Shown: positions 6,822-15,098 of the stretch, in pieces
Numbering within the stretch: the first letter of the stretch is position 1
Layout of the letters: each line of letters begins with the position of its first letter
Assembly (NCBI GenBank): GCA_023426275.1
Contig: JAFABC010000202.1
Span: 1 to 33,540, forward strand
Length of the DNA stretch: 33,540 nucleotides
DNA from: Pseudomonadota bacterium
Lineage (GTDB): Bacteria; Desulfobacterota; Desulfovibrionia; Desulfovibrionales; Desulfovibrionaceae
Direction of reading: 5' to 3'
Notes under the pieces: model-generated
Told to the model about the DNA's origin: nothing
What the model saw: the letters and a program-made list of their open reading frames with translations, nothing else
Databases searched by the model: none
Program-made: the position numbers and the translations under genes

Positions 6822-8555
6822 ATGGCCAGCCTTGCCAGTCACGACTATTACCGCGACGACATGACCAGGATGCCGCCCTTGCGCTCCATCGCCCAGACCC
6901 TGTGTCTGGACCGCCGGGTGCGCAAGGTCACGGCCGCCGAGGCCTATGCCCTGGCCAAACGGCAGCATGACGTCATGGAGACAGATCTGCCCATCTATCC
7001 TCCGGCGGCGGCGCGACTGGGCCTGCCCGAAGGGGCGACCGTGCTCAACAACTGCCATGGCCGCATTGTCGGCCGCACGGCCAAGGCCCGTCGCTTCTAC
7101 TCCCGCATGGAGCCGACCGAACGCCGCAAGGTCGAGGCCGACCTGCGCGAGGCCGTCTATGAAATGCGGCGCTCCCCGCTGATCCAGGCCGAGGCCGTGC
7201 TCGGGCTCGATCCCGATCTGATGATCAAGGCCACCCTGGTGACCACCGAGGACGATGCGATCAACGTCTTCAACTGGCTGGCCAATTTCACGCCCTTCGA
7301 GGAACTGGCCGGGACCTACGCCCAAAGCCCCCGGTTGCCCATTCCCGACATCCTGGTGGTCGGGTTCAACCACTGGCAGACCACCGATCCCTACTACCAC
7401 AACGAGGGAGGTCCCCAGCTGGCCCTGGTCGACGAGGAAGCCAACGTCATTTTCAACCTCGGCATGCGCTATTTCGGGGAACGCAAGAAGGGCACCCTCA
7501 CCCTGGCCTGGACCTCCGGGATGCGGCTCGGCATGGCCGCCTGCCACGGCGGCATCAAGGAACTCGATTTTTCCGGCTGCCAGGAACCGGCAATCCGCGA
7601 AAAGGGCAAGCGTTCCATCGCCTTTTTCGGCCTGTCCGGCACGGGCAAGTCGTCGCACACCAATTCCCACGACAATGGCGGCACCCTGCCCGCCGGCTTT
7701 TCCAAGGTGGTGCTCCACGACGACGCCTTTCAAATCGACTGCGCCGGCAAGGTCTGCCGCGTCTGGGAACCCACGCTGTTCGATAAGACCGACTCCCGGC
7801 CCCTGGGCCATCCCGACTGGCGCTACACGATTTCCACCATGAATCTGGCCCTGACCGAACACGAAAACAACGTCATGCCGCTCGGCCAGGACGTGCGCAA
7901 CCCCAACGGCCGGGCGCTCATCGATCGCGACCTGCTCGGGGCCTACGTCAACCGCTGCGCCTTCCCGGACATCATGGTCTGGCTCATGAAGGACACCTGC
8001 CTGCCGCCGGTGGTCCGCTTCGCCGACAAGTGCCTGGGCGTGGCCATGGGCGCGTCGCTGATGACCCGGCGCAATCTGGCCGAAAACGTCAACGAGGACG
8101 AGCTCAAAAAGCTCGTGTTCGAGCCCTTTGCCAACCCCTTCCGGGTCTACGAGCTGTGGAAGGACGTGGAAGCCTTCCTCAAGGTCTTCGAGGCCGGGGC
8201 CGTGGGCTACGCCTTCAACTCGGTGGGCTTTTGGAAGTCCTCGGACCGGGATCTGCGCCGCATTCCCCTGTCCACGTCCCTGACCCTGCAAACCGCCCTG
8301 CTGCTGGACAAGCTCGACTGGCAGGACTGGGACAAGCTGCCCGGGGCGCAACTGCCGACCCGGGAAAGCGTGGACCGGCTCCTGCCGGGCTTTACCGACG
8401 CCTACAGCCCCGATGCGGTGGAAAACCACGACCGCTACGCCGAAACCCTCAAGGATCGCTTTCACCAGCGCCGCGTCTTCCTGCAGAACTCCGATCTGCA
8501 CAACCGACCGGAACTGCTCATGGCCCTGGTCAACGCACTGATGGTCAGAGGGTAG
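6822..8555 (+). CDS. Phosphoenolpyruvate carboxykinase (ATP) family protein
   Basis: The 577-residue protein is slightly longer than typical ATP-PEPCK (about 530-540); GGAGG at 6813-6817 supports the ATG. The family interconverts oxaloacetate plus ATP and PEP plus CO2 plus ADP. The P-loop FFGLSGTGKSS (about 268-278) is nearly canonical. Upstream, YFGERKKGTLTL and MAACHGG match the regions with the Mn-ligating Lys and His of E. coli PckA. HDDAFQID matches GDDEHGW with both aspartates kept, DWRYTISTMN fits the arginine of the adenine/ATP region, and GRTAKAR (from about residue 84) fits GRSPKDK of the oxaloacetate site with changes. It likely serves gluconeogenesis or anaplerosis, but the divergent substrate loop leaves another phosphoryl-transfer reaction possible. 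It follows iorAB and its regulator under its own promoter. Confidence 0.78.
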   Translation: MASLASHDYYRDDMTRMPPLRSIAQTLCLDRRVRKVTAAEAYALAKRQHDVMETDLPIYPPAAARLGLPEGATVLNNCHGRIVGRTAKARRFYSRMEPTERRKVEADLREAVYEMRRSPLIQAEAVLGLDPDLMIKATLVTTEDDAINVFNWLANFTPFEELAGTYAQSPRLPIPDILVVGFNHWQTTDPYYHNEGGPQLALVDEEANVIFNLGMRYFGERKKGTLTLAWTSGMRLGMAACHGGIKELDFSGCQEPAIREKGKRSIAFFGLSGTGKSSHTNSHDNGGTLPAGFSKVVLHDDAFQIDCAGKVCRVWEPTLFDKTDSRPLGHPDWRYTISTMNLALTEHENNVMPLGQDVRNPNGRALIDRDLLGAYVNRCAFPDIMVWLMKDTCLPPVVRFADKCLGVAMGASLMTRRNLAENVNEDELKKLVFEPFANPFRVYELWKDVEAFLKVFEAGAVGYAFNSVGFWKSSDRDLRRIPLSTSLTLQTALLLDKLDWQDWDKLPGAQLPTRESVDRLLPGFTDAYSPDAVENHDRYAETLKDRFHQRRVFLQNSDLHNRPELLMALVNALMVRG

Positions 8556-8584
8556 CAACACACGACACGGCCACCCGTCATGTC

Positions 8585-8640
8585 CAGGCCCGCTGTGAGT
8601 CACACAATCGCGTCACACCCGAATGTTGCGGGCGGGCCTG
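8585..8640. repeat. Long-range inverted repeat between PEPCK-like and channel-like genes
   Basis: A 9-bp arm (8585-8593) pairs perfectly with 8632-8640 across 38 bases. Inside the loop lies TGTGA-G-TCACA (8594-8604). No T-run follows, so this is not an obvious terminator. It could be an operator region for the gene at 8657. Confidence 0.35.
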
Positions 8641-8656
8641 AGACGAGGCCGACGGC

Positions 8657-9139
8657 ATGAGCCTGCGTTCCATCCTCGGGGCCATCGGTCTGGCCGTGTC
8701 CCTGCCCTTTCTGGTGTATCTGGTCTACATCAGCCAGCTCTCGGCCCCCAGCCCGGAACAGATCATTTTCCTGGCCTTTGCTTTTTCCATCACCTTTCCG
8801 ACCCTGATCCTGCTGTCGCTGGTCCTGTTTCGCAGTCTGGTCATCCTGGCCGTGTCCCTGCCCGTCTACGCCGTGTGCGTGATCGCGGGCTATGCCAGGA
8901 CGTTCATGGCCTTTCAGATTTTGTGCGACGGCAGGCTCACGGCCTCCTTCCGGGAGTGCCTGTATCTCAGCGTCTCGCTTTTCACCAACACCGGCTGCCC
9001 CGATTGCACGCCGACGCCGCAACTCCGCCTGCTGGCCGCCTCGGAAGCCCTGTTCGGCTATCTGGCCCTGGGCGTCTTCGCCGCCTGCCTCATCGTCATC
9101 CTGGTGCGCCTGATCACCACCGACAAGCTGCGCCCCTGA
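8657..9139 (+). CDS. Small membrane protein with K+-channel-like pore domain
   Basis: The 160-residue protein has membrane segments at about 5-27, 37-58, 60-80 and 132-152. Between the third and fourth lies a re-entrant-like segment, LYLSVSLFTNTGCPDCTPT (about 102-120), followed by a helix with LLAASEALFGYLALGVFAA. The order, spacing and flanking residues copy the Ion_trans_2 two-helix pore (canonical ...TTVGYGDxTP... then a pore-lining helix). However, the filter GYGD is GCPD (residues 113-116), with two cysteines, C114 and C117, three residues apart. No cytoplasmic sensor domain follows. The homology is my inference from pattern; potassium selectivity is unlikely with this filter. Weak Shine-Dalgarno-like GAGG lies upstream. 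The gene ends in a convergent gap before the OsmC gene. Confidence 0.65.
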   Translation: MSLRSILGAIGLAVSLPFLVYLVYISQLSAPSPEQIIFLAFAFSITFPTLILLSLVLFRSLVILAVSLPVYAVCVIAGYARTFMAFQILCDGRLTASFRECLYLSVSLFTNTGCPDCTPTPQLRLLAASEALFGYLALGVFAACLIVILVRLITTDKLRP

Positions 9140-9151
9140 AAAGAAGAGACA

Positions 9152-9181
9152 GAATGCCTCCCGGACCCTCCGCAAAGGGGG
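9152..9181. repeat. Degenerate copy of the intergenic element
   Basis: Thirteen bases after the stop at 9139 the string AGAATGCCTCC appears, the same eleven bases that begin the repeat copy 20 bases after the stop at 33499. What follows differs (CGGACCCTCC, then a G-run at 9176-9181), so this is at best a decayed copy of the element at 60-110. It fills most of the 50-base gap between convergent genes. Confidence 0.35.
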
Positions 9182-9189
9182 CAAGGGCG

Positions 9190-9576
9190 TCATGCGCGCG
9201 TTGCGGCTTCCTCGAAGACCATCTCGCAGGCCAGGGTCTTGCGCACCGGGCAGGCCTTGGCCGCGCGCAGAAGCCGTTCGCGCTGCTGCGGGGTCAGGTC
9301 GTCGCGAAGGACGATGCGGCAGAGAAACCGGGCGACCCCGGCCTCCGAACGGTCCAGGGAAACGTCCACCTCCACCCCGGCCAGGGGAATGCCGTGATTT
9401 TTGGCGTAGCTCATCAGCACCATGCTCGTGCACGATCCCAGCGCCGCTTCCAACAGTTCATGGGGACGAAAGCCCTGGCCCGCGCCGCCCTTCTCCGGCG
9501 TCGCGTCACAGGTGCCGCTAAACGCTCCATTGCTGAAGCGCACCTGCAGCGGGGTATCGAGGGTCTGACAGCGCAT
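9190..9576 (-). CDS. OsmC family protein
   Basis: The 128-residue protein matches the small OsmC/YhfA-type length. The family reduces organic hydroperoxides with two cysteines, or has related thiol functions. The first conserved cysteine, Cys49, lies in ELLEAALGSCTSMVLMSYAK and the second, Cys109, in AAKACPVRKTL. The start ATG at 9576 is preceded by AAGGAGAGG on the minus strand (about 9583-9591). The gene is monocistronic between the convergent channel-like gene and the M16 peptidase terminator. The usual partner regulator OhrR is not nearby, so inducing signal and substrate cannot be told. Confidence 0.9.
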   Translation of the reverse strand: MRCQTLDTPLQVRFSNGAFSGTCDATPEKGGAGQGFRPHELLEAALGSCTSMVLMSYAKNHGIPLAGVEVDVSLDRSEAGVARFLCRIVLRDDLTPQQRERLLRAAKACPVRKTLACEMVFEEAATRA

Positions 9577-9645
9577 GGCGGTCCTCTCCTTGTTTGTGTA
9601 TTCCCATGTCGCAGAGCCGCGAAGGCCGCTCCGCGCCCGCTCAAG

Positions 9646-9674
9646 AAAAAAGCCCCCGGCCTTTGGCCGGGGGC
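9646..9674 (-). terminator. Intrinsic terminator of the M16 peptidase gene
   Basis: A perfect 10-bp GC-rich stem (9652-9661 with 9665-9674) has a 3-base loop. Read on the minus strand it is followed directly by six T residues (plus-strand A-run 9646-9651). It lies 28 bases after the M16 stop codon and shields the OsmC gene. Confidence 0.92.
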
Positions 9675-9701
9675 TTCCGGCATCGGGAGCGATGCCGTGG
9701 G

Positions 9702-12338
9702 TCAGGGTTCGACCTTGAAGACGTAGGCGGCCTCGGGCCGCAGATACTTCCGGGCCAGGGCGCGCAGATCGTCGGGCGAAAGCGACTGCGCCGCCTCGAC
9801 CACCTGCCGGTCATGCTCCATGGGCAGCCCCCGGGCCAGGGCCGTGGCCGCTTCGTCGCTTCGCGAGCCAAGGCTTTGCCGTTCCCGGTAGTAGTCGCCG
9901 GTCATGACGTTTTTGGCCCGCCTCATGAGCTCGTCCGGCAAGGCCGTGTCGCGCAGTTCCGTGGCGATGCGCCGGAAGCCGTCCAGGGCGGCGGCGTCCT
10001 TGTCCGGCGAAGTGCCGATGTAAAAGGCCATGAACCCCACGTTGTCGGCCTGCCACAAAAAGGACGTGACCGAGTAGCCCAGGCTTTCCCCGTCGCGCAG
10101 ACGCGAGAACAGGAGTCCGCTTTGTCCGGCCAGCACCTCGTTGAGCAGCTCCAGCCCCGGCGAATCCGGCGAAGTCAGTCCCGGCACGGGAAAGACCATG
10201 AACACATGGCTTTGATTGCGCCCGGCCAGCGTGACCGTGTCCTCATGCTTTCCACCCCACTTGGAGGGAGGAAAGGCAAAGGCCTTGGCCGATCCCGAAG
10301 CCTGGGCCAGCCGGTCGGCCAGGGCGTGGACCTGGGCCGGGTCGAAATCGCCGCACACGGCCAGCACCCAGGGCATGGCCCGCTGGGCGTTCCAGAACGC
10401 GGCCACGTCCTTGGCCGTAAACTTCCGCACCGTGTCCGCCTCGCCCAGGCGCATGTAGCCATAGGCGCTGTCGGCGAACAGGAACGGGAACAGTTTGCGG
10501 AAGGCCAGCCCCATGGGCTGATCCTGCTTGTCCTTGATGGCGGCCAGCTGATCGGCGACTTCCCGGTCGACTTCCGCCGGCAGCAGCGCCGGGGCAAGCA
10601 GCATGTCGCCAAGCAGGGCATAAAGGTCTTTTTGGAACCGGGTCGGGAACTTCGAGGACACGCTGAAGGAATCCCGGCCCGAGGAGGCCGACAGCATGGC
10701 GGCCCGGTCGGACAGATAATCCTCCAGCGCCGTGGCCGAAAGTTTGGCCGTTCCGGTGGTGAGGCTGTTGGCCGTCAGTTCGGCCAGCCCCTGGCGCGTC
10801 TTGGGCAGCAGGGCGTCGCCGCCGTTATAGACCAGGGACACGGACACATAGGGCAATGTCTTGTCCGGCAGCAGCGCGAGCTTGTGGCCGCTGCCGAGAT
10901 CGACCACTTCCGGAGCCGGCGTGGCCGCGGCATGTTGGATCGCCGCCGATTTGGACGCCGCGGGCGCGGGCCAGGTCTTGGCCGCGACCTCGGTCAGGCC
11001 CTTGACCGTGATCTTGCCCGCGTCCGGCTGGGGTGCCAGCACGGCGGCCAACATCCGTTCCGGACGCAGCGTGCTTTCGATGATGCGGGAGAGGACCTTC
11101 TGGTCCACCAGCCCCACCGAGCGCAGGTAATTGGTTTCCCCGTCCGGGTCGTAGCCGTAGAACCGGAAGAAGCCGGCCTTCATGGCCAGCCCCGCCAGGG
11201 TCTCCTTGGCCTGATACAGGCCGTCCTCGATATTGAGCCGCACCCGGGCGATCTCCCGGTCGGTGAAGGACGCGCCCTTGAGGTGCGCCAGCTCGCCGAG
11301 CAGCTCCCGCCAGAACGTGTCCAGCTTGTCCGCGTCCAACGTGGCGCTGATCAGGAACAGCCCGCCCCGCTCCAGGGTAAGCGAGGAACAGGACACATCG
11401 TCCACGAGCTTTTTCTCATACTTGAAGGTGCGGTACAGACGGCCGGTCTCGTCGCCGGCCAGCAACCGGGCCAGCACTTCCATGCCCGCCTCGTCGGCGG
11501 CGCGCAGCCCGGGCGTCGGAAAGGCCAGTTGCAACCGGACCTTGTTCCAGGGCCCATACTCCACCCGGACCTCGGACCGGGCGGTCTCGGCCTGGGGCAG
11601 CACATAGGGCTTGGGCGGCGTCAACTGCCGGTCGTTTTGCATCGACCCGAAAAGCGCCTTGGCTTCCTGCACGACATCGGCGGCCCGGACCTTGCCCACG
11701 ACGACCAGGAGCATGGATTGGGGCTGGTAGCGCTCGCGCACGTAATTGCGCAGATCATCGGCGCTAAAGCCCGACACGGTCTTCTGGAAGCCGATGATGG
11801 GCCAGCCATAGGCCTGCCCGGGCCAAGCCATGGCCTGGATCGTCTGGAACAGGCGGTTGTCGGGGTTGTCCTTGCCCCGGGCCAGTTCGGACAGGACCAC
11901 CTGCCGCTCGGAATCAAGCTCTTCGGGCGCGAACTTGGCGCCGAAGATCATATCCTGCATCACGTCGAGGCCGAGCTTCCAGCGGTCGGCCGGCAGGTCC
12001 ACCCGGTAGACCGTGCTGTCGAAGCTGGTCGAGGCATTGAGCTCCCCGCCGGCGCCCTCGACGTCCGAGGCCACTTGTCCGGCGGGCCGCTTCTGGGTGG
12101 ACTTGAACACCATGTGTTCGAGCAAATGGCTCAGGCCGGCCTGCCGGGCCGTTTCGTAGCCCGAGCCGGCGTGAACGAACAACCGTTCGGCCACAAGCGG
12201 GAACCGGTTGTCCTCAATAACCATGACGGTCAGCCCATTGGGCAATACGACAACTTTCGGAGGCTCGGCCGCAACGGCAGAAACGGCGGCGAGGCAAACC
12301 GCCAGGAGCAAAAGCAACGGGGGAAGACGCCAACGCAT
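9702..12338 (-). CDS. Secreted M16 (pitrilysin) family zinc metallopeptidase
   Basis: The 878-residue protein has a signal peptide (about residues 1-24, ending VSAVAA). Two tandem M16 units follow. The first holds the inverted zinc site HLLEH (His71, Glu74, His75) and the distal ligand Glu151 in SELARGKDNP. The second unit (about residues 470-878) has no HxxEH and matches the inactive half that closes over the substrate chamber. The segment YQPQSMLLVVVGKV is a typical first-unit core strand. It is probably periplasmic or surface-associated and degrades short peptides. A Shine-Dalgarno AAAGGAGT lies just upstream of the ATG on the minus strand. It appears monocistronic, with a strong terminator after the stop. 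Confidence 0.92.
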   Translation of the reverse strand: MRWRLPPLLLLLAVCLAAVSAVAAEPPKVVVLPNGLTVMVIEDNRFPLVAERLFVHAGSGYETARQAGLSHLLEHMVFKSTQKRPAGQVASDVEGAGGELNASTSFDSTVYRVDLPADRWKLGLDVMQDMIFGAKFAPEELDSERQVVLSELARGKDNPDNRLFQTIQAMAWPGQAYGWPIIGFQKTVSGFSADDLRNYVRERYQPQSMLLVVVGKVRAADVVQEAKALFGSMQNDRQLTPPKPYVLPQAETARSEVRVEYGPWNKVRLQLAFPTPGLRAADEAGMEVLARLLAGDETGRLYRTFKYEKKLVDDVSCSSLTLERGGLFLISATLDADKLDTFWRELLGELAHLKGASFTDREIARVRLNIEDGLYQAKETLAGLAMKAGFFRFYGYDPDGETNYLRSVGLVDQKVLSRIIESTLRPERMLAAVLAPQPDAGKITVKGLTEVAAKTWPAPAASKSAAIQHAAATPAPEVVDLGSGHKLALLPDKTLPYVSVSLVYNGGDALLPKTRQGLAELTANSLTTGTAKLSATALEDYLSDRAAMLSASSGRDSFSVSSKFPTRFQKDLYALLGDMLLAPALLPAEVDREVADQLAAIKDKQDQPMGLAFRKLFPFLFADSAYGYMRLGEADTVRKFTAKDVAAFWNAQRAMPWVLAVCGDFDPAQVHALADRLAQASGSAKAFAFPPSKWGGKHEDTVTLAGRNQSHVFMVFPVPGLTSPDSPGLELLNEVLAGQSGLLFSRLRDGESLGYSVTSFLWQADNVGFMAFYIGTSPDKDAAALDGFRRIATELRDTALPDELMRRAKNVMTGDYYRERQSLGSRSDEAATALARGLPMEHDRQVVEAAQSLSPDDLRALARKYLRPEAAYVFKVEP

Positions 12339-12377
12339 CAGGCAGACTCCTTTGCTGGTTCAAAAATAGCCGGCGCA

Positions 12378-12398
12378 ATGCCCGCACACGCCGGGCAT
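12378..12398 (-). terminator. Possible terminator between radical SAM and M16 genes
   Basis: ATGCCCG (12378-12384) pairs with CGGGCAT (12392-12398) over a 7-base loop in the 107-base gap after the radical SAM stop. On the minus strand a TTTTT run appears only 11 bases later (12362-12366). Distance of the T-run makes this a moderate candidate. Confidence 0.4.
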
Positions 12399-12445
12399 CC
12401 CAGAAAGCTAAGCACCTTTTGGAAAGAAGGGAACTTAATTCTGCT

Positions 12446-15001
12446 TCACAAAGCGGCAGGAAAAACCTGTTCGCCCGGGGCAAAGGCCACGCCCGTCTTG
12501 ACCAGGACGTAACGTCCCCGGACAAGGGCCGGGCAAACCGCCTCGACCAGCCGCAGCGGACTGATATAGGCGTCGGCGAACGAACAGGTGAAGCGGACCA
12601 TGCCCGGCCGGGGAAACGCCACGTCCGTGACAAGGGTCCGGGCGTCCATGGTGCGCTCCCCTTTCTTCGACATCCAGGTCACCGGAAAGGCGGCGGCCTC
12701 GATAAACCCACGCCAGTGGTCCAGGCAGCCGTCGGCCTGGGCCTGCGGCGGAGTCAGCTCGAAGGTCTCCAGCGCGGGATGGGCGATCTTGCGGCCCGGC
12801 GGCAGTTCGTCCACGCGCAGCACCATCATGCCCTCGGGCAGATTGGGATTCAGCCGGGCGGCAAAGTCCTCGGGCGCCACGGCCTCGCGCAGGAAAATGG
12901 CCGTCCACTCGGCCCGGCTGGCCACGCCCACGGGCAGGGCCCGGCCAAAGGACAGCTGGGGCAGCGGATGGTAGCCGGCGGAAAAGCTGGGTTTGAGCCC
13001 GGCCCGGCGCAGGGCCCGCTCGAACAGCCGTCCCAGTTCGAGCTGGCTCAGATAGATGGCGCTGTCCGTCTTGGAAAACCAGACCCGGAAGTGCGCGGCC
13101 TTGCGGGTCAGGTCCTCGCGGGGAGGCGCTTCGGGCGCGGGCACGACGCCGTCCTCGCGGGCGGCCCGGTTGACCCGGGGCCGGATGTCGCCCCGACCGT
13201 CCGGGTCGAGCGAACTTTTGCGTCCCTCGTACGAACAGACGCCGCAGCCGGAGCACTCGCCGAAACGGCAATCGGCCGTGGGGTCCCCAGACAGGGCCTT
13301 GGCCCGCTCCCGGCGCAAAAAGCCCGGGGTGACGCCGCAGGACAGATGGTCCCAAGGCAGCGGCGCCTGCGGATCGCGGGCGGCCAGCCAGGTGGCCGGA
13401 TCAAGGCCGGCGGCTTCGAACACGCGCCGCCACGGGGCAAGGTCGAAACGGTCCACCCAGGAGCAAAACAACGCCCCCTCGCGGTAGGCGGCCTCGACCA
13501 GGGGGGCCAGCTCCCGGCCGGCCCGGGAAAACACCCCTTCGAGAAAACTCATGTCCGGCTCGTGCCAGCGCAGATGCAGCCGCCGATCCGTGGAGAACAG
13601 GTCCCGCAGATGATCGACGCGCCGGCGGATGTCCTCCAGGGAAATCTGCGCCTCCCACTGAAAAGGTGTGTGGGGCTTGGGCACGAAGGGCGAGATGGCG
13701 GCCGTGACCTGCAGGCGCTTGGTGCCGACGGGCGCCATGGACAGCACCTTTCTGGCCAGGGCGTAAATCCCCTCCACGTCTTCCATGGTCTCGGTCGGCA
13801 GACCGATCATGAAGTAGAGCTTCACCTGCTGCCAGCCGTGTTCGAAAAGCCGCTTGGCGTGGTCGAGGATGTCCTCCTCGGTGATGCCCTTGTTGATCAC
13901 GTCGCGCAGCCGCTGGGTGGCGGCTTCCGGGGCCACGGTCGCCCCGGTGCGGCGGATGCCGGCCATCATCTCCAAAATGGAGTCGGACAGGGTGCCGGCG
14001 CGAAGAGACGGCAGGGAAACAGCCACCTGCTCCCGGCGGCAGCGGTCGATGCTGCGGGCGAAAAGACTCTCCAGGGCGGAAAAATCCCCGGTGGAAAGCG
14101 ACAGAAAGGACAACTCCTCGTAGCCGGTGCGGGAAAGCCCCTCGGCAACCAGTTTTTCGAGGTTGTCCAGGCTGCGCTCGCGCACGGGCCGATAAACCAT
14201 GCCGGCATGGCAAAACCGGCAGCCGCGCGTGCAGCCCCGGGCGATTTCCACGGCCAACCGGTCGTGCACGGACTGGGCAAAGGGCACGATCTGGCAGGTG
14301 GGAAAGGCCGCGGCATCAAGATCGGCCACCATGGCCTTTTCCACCCGGTCATAGCCGGGAACGGTGGAACGCGGCGCGCCGTCCGGGCCGATTTCGAAAA
14401 AGGCCGGCACATAGACGCCCTGCAGCCTGGTCAGGCGAAGGAGCAGTTCCCGGCGGGAAAGGCCCTCCTCCCGGGCCGTGGCCACGGCCTCCAGAATATC
14501 CACCAGCACCTGTTCGCCGTCGCCGATGACCATGGCGTCGAAAAAGGGCGCCACGGGCTCGGCATTGAAGGCGCACCCCCCGCCGGCGATGACCAGCGGC
14601 CCGTCCTCCCCCCGGTCGGCGGCGCGCAGGGGCAGCCCGGCCAGATCAAGCATGTAGAGCACGTTGGTGTAGCACAGCTCGTGGGTCAGATGAAACGCCA
14701 GCACGTCGCAGGCGGCCAGCGGCGTGTCGGACTCCAGGGTGCACAGCGGCGCGCCCTGTTCCCGCAGCGTGGCGGCCGTCTCGTCCGAGGGGGTGAAAAC
14801 CCGCTCGGCGGCCAGATGCGGCACGCGGTTGACGGCCTCGTAGAGAATCCGCCCGCCGACATAGGACATGCCGACTTCGTAGAGGTCGGGAAAGGCCAGG
14901 GCAACGCGGGCGCGGACCACGGCCGGGTCCTTGGCCACGCGGCCCCATTCGGCCCCCAGGTACTGGGTGGGCTTTTGCAGACAGGCAACGAATTCGCGCA
15001 T
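12446..15001 (-). CDS. TIGR03960-type B12-binding-like radical SAM protein with TIGR03936 tail
   Basis: The ATG at 15001 (GGAG a few bases before it) gives 851 residues; the frame is open for 29 further codons upstream but these cross a terminator hairpin. Residues about 30-200 resemble a B12-binding-like Rossmann region (VIAGGGCAFNAEPVAPF, AMVIGDGE). The radical SAM core begins with CTRGCRFC (Cys257, Cys261, Cys264), with later TGDFSALESL and APEAATQRLRDVINKG. A second cysteine group, C-x4-C-x2-C-x2-C near residue 610, may bind another cluster. The last 220 residues (KTDSAIYLSQLELGRLFERA, GYHPLPQLSFGRALPVG) match the radical SAM-linked domain often found fused or adjacent. The substrate is unknown in the family; RNA or tRNA modification is a common guess, not shown here. 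Confidence 0.88.
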   Translation of the reverse strand: MREFVACLQKPTQYLGAEWGRVAKDPAVVRARVALAFPDLYEVGMSYVGGRILYEAVNRVPHLAAERVFTPSDETAATLREQGAPLCTLESDTPLAACDVLAFHLTHELCYTNVLYMLDLAGLPLRAADRGEDGPLVIAGGGCAFNAEPVAPFFDAMVIGDGEQVLVDILEAVATAREEGLSRRELLLRLTRLQGVYVPAFFEIGPDGAPRSTVPGYDRVEKAMVADLDAAAFPTCQIVPFAQSVHDRLAVEIARGCTRGCRFCHAGMVYRPVRERSLDNLEKLVAEGLSRTGYEELSFLSLSTGDFSALESLFARSIDRCRREQVAVSLPSLRAGTLSDSILEMMAGIRRTGATVAPEAATQRLRDVINKGITEEDILDHAKRLFEHGWQQVKLYFMIGLPTETMEDVEGIYALARKVLSMAPVGTKRLQVTAAISPFVPKPHTPFQWEAQISLEDIRRRVDHLRDLFSTDRRLHLRWHEPDMSFLEGVFSRAGRELAPLVEAAYREGALFCSWVDRFDLAPWRRVFEAAGLDPATWLAARDPQAPLPWDHLSCGVTPGFLRRERAKALSGDPTADCRFGECSGCGVCSYEGRKSSLDPDGRGDIRPRVNRAAREDGVVPAPEAPPREDLTRKAAHFRVWFSKTDSAIYLSQLELGRLFERALRRAGLKPSFSAGYHPLPQLSFGRALPVGVASRAEWTAIFLREAVAPEDFAARLNPNLPEGMMVLRVDELPPGRKIAHPALETFELTPPQAQADGCLDHWRGFIEAAAFPVTWMSKKGERTMDARTLVTDVAFPRPGMVRFTCSFADAYISPLRLVEAVCPALVRGRYVLVKTGVAFAPGEQVFPAAL

Positions 15002-15047
15002 GATCGACTCCGGCCGCCGGGGTGGCCGGGGCGCTGGGTTTGGACGC

Positions 15048-15086
15048 AAAACGTCCGCTTTCCCCGTTTCGACGGGGAAAGCGGAC
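15048..15086 (-). terminator. Intrinsic terminator of the LSm-like gene
   Basis: A perfect 15-bp stem (15053-15067 with 15072-15086) closes a 4-base loop that reads TTCG on the plus strand and CGAA on the minus strand. On the minus strand it starts 13 bases after the stop at 15099 and is followed by GTTTT. The T-run is short, so termination may be partial; the stem itself is among the strongest secondary structures in the window. Confidence 0.75.
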
Positions 15087-15098
15087 ACAAAAACGAAG

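Noticed and set aside
8594..8604. TGTGA-G-TCACA as a CRP/HcpR-type site.
   Set aside because: Half-sites are correct but the spacing is 1 base instead of 6, so binding by that family is unlikely; kept only as part of an inverted repeat.
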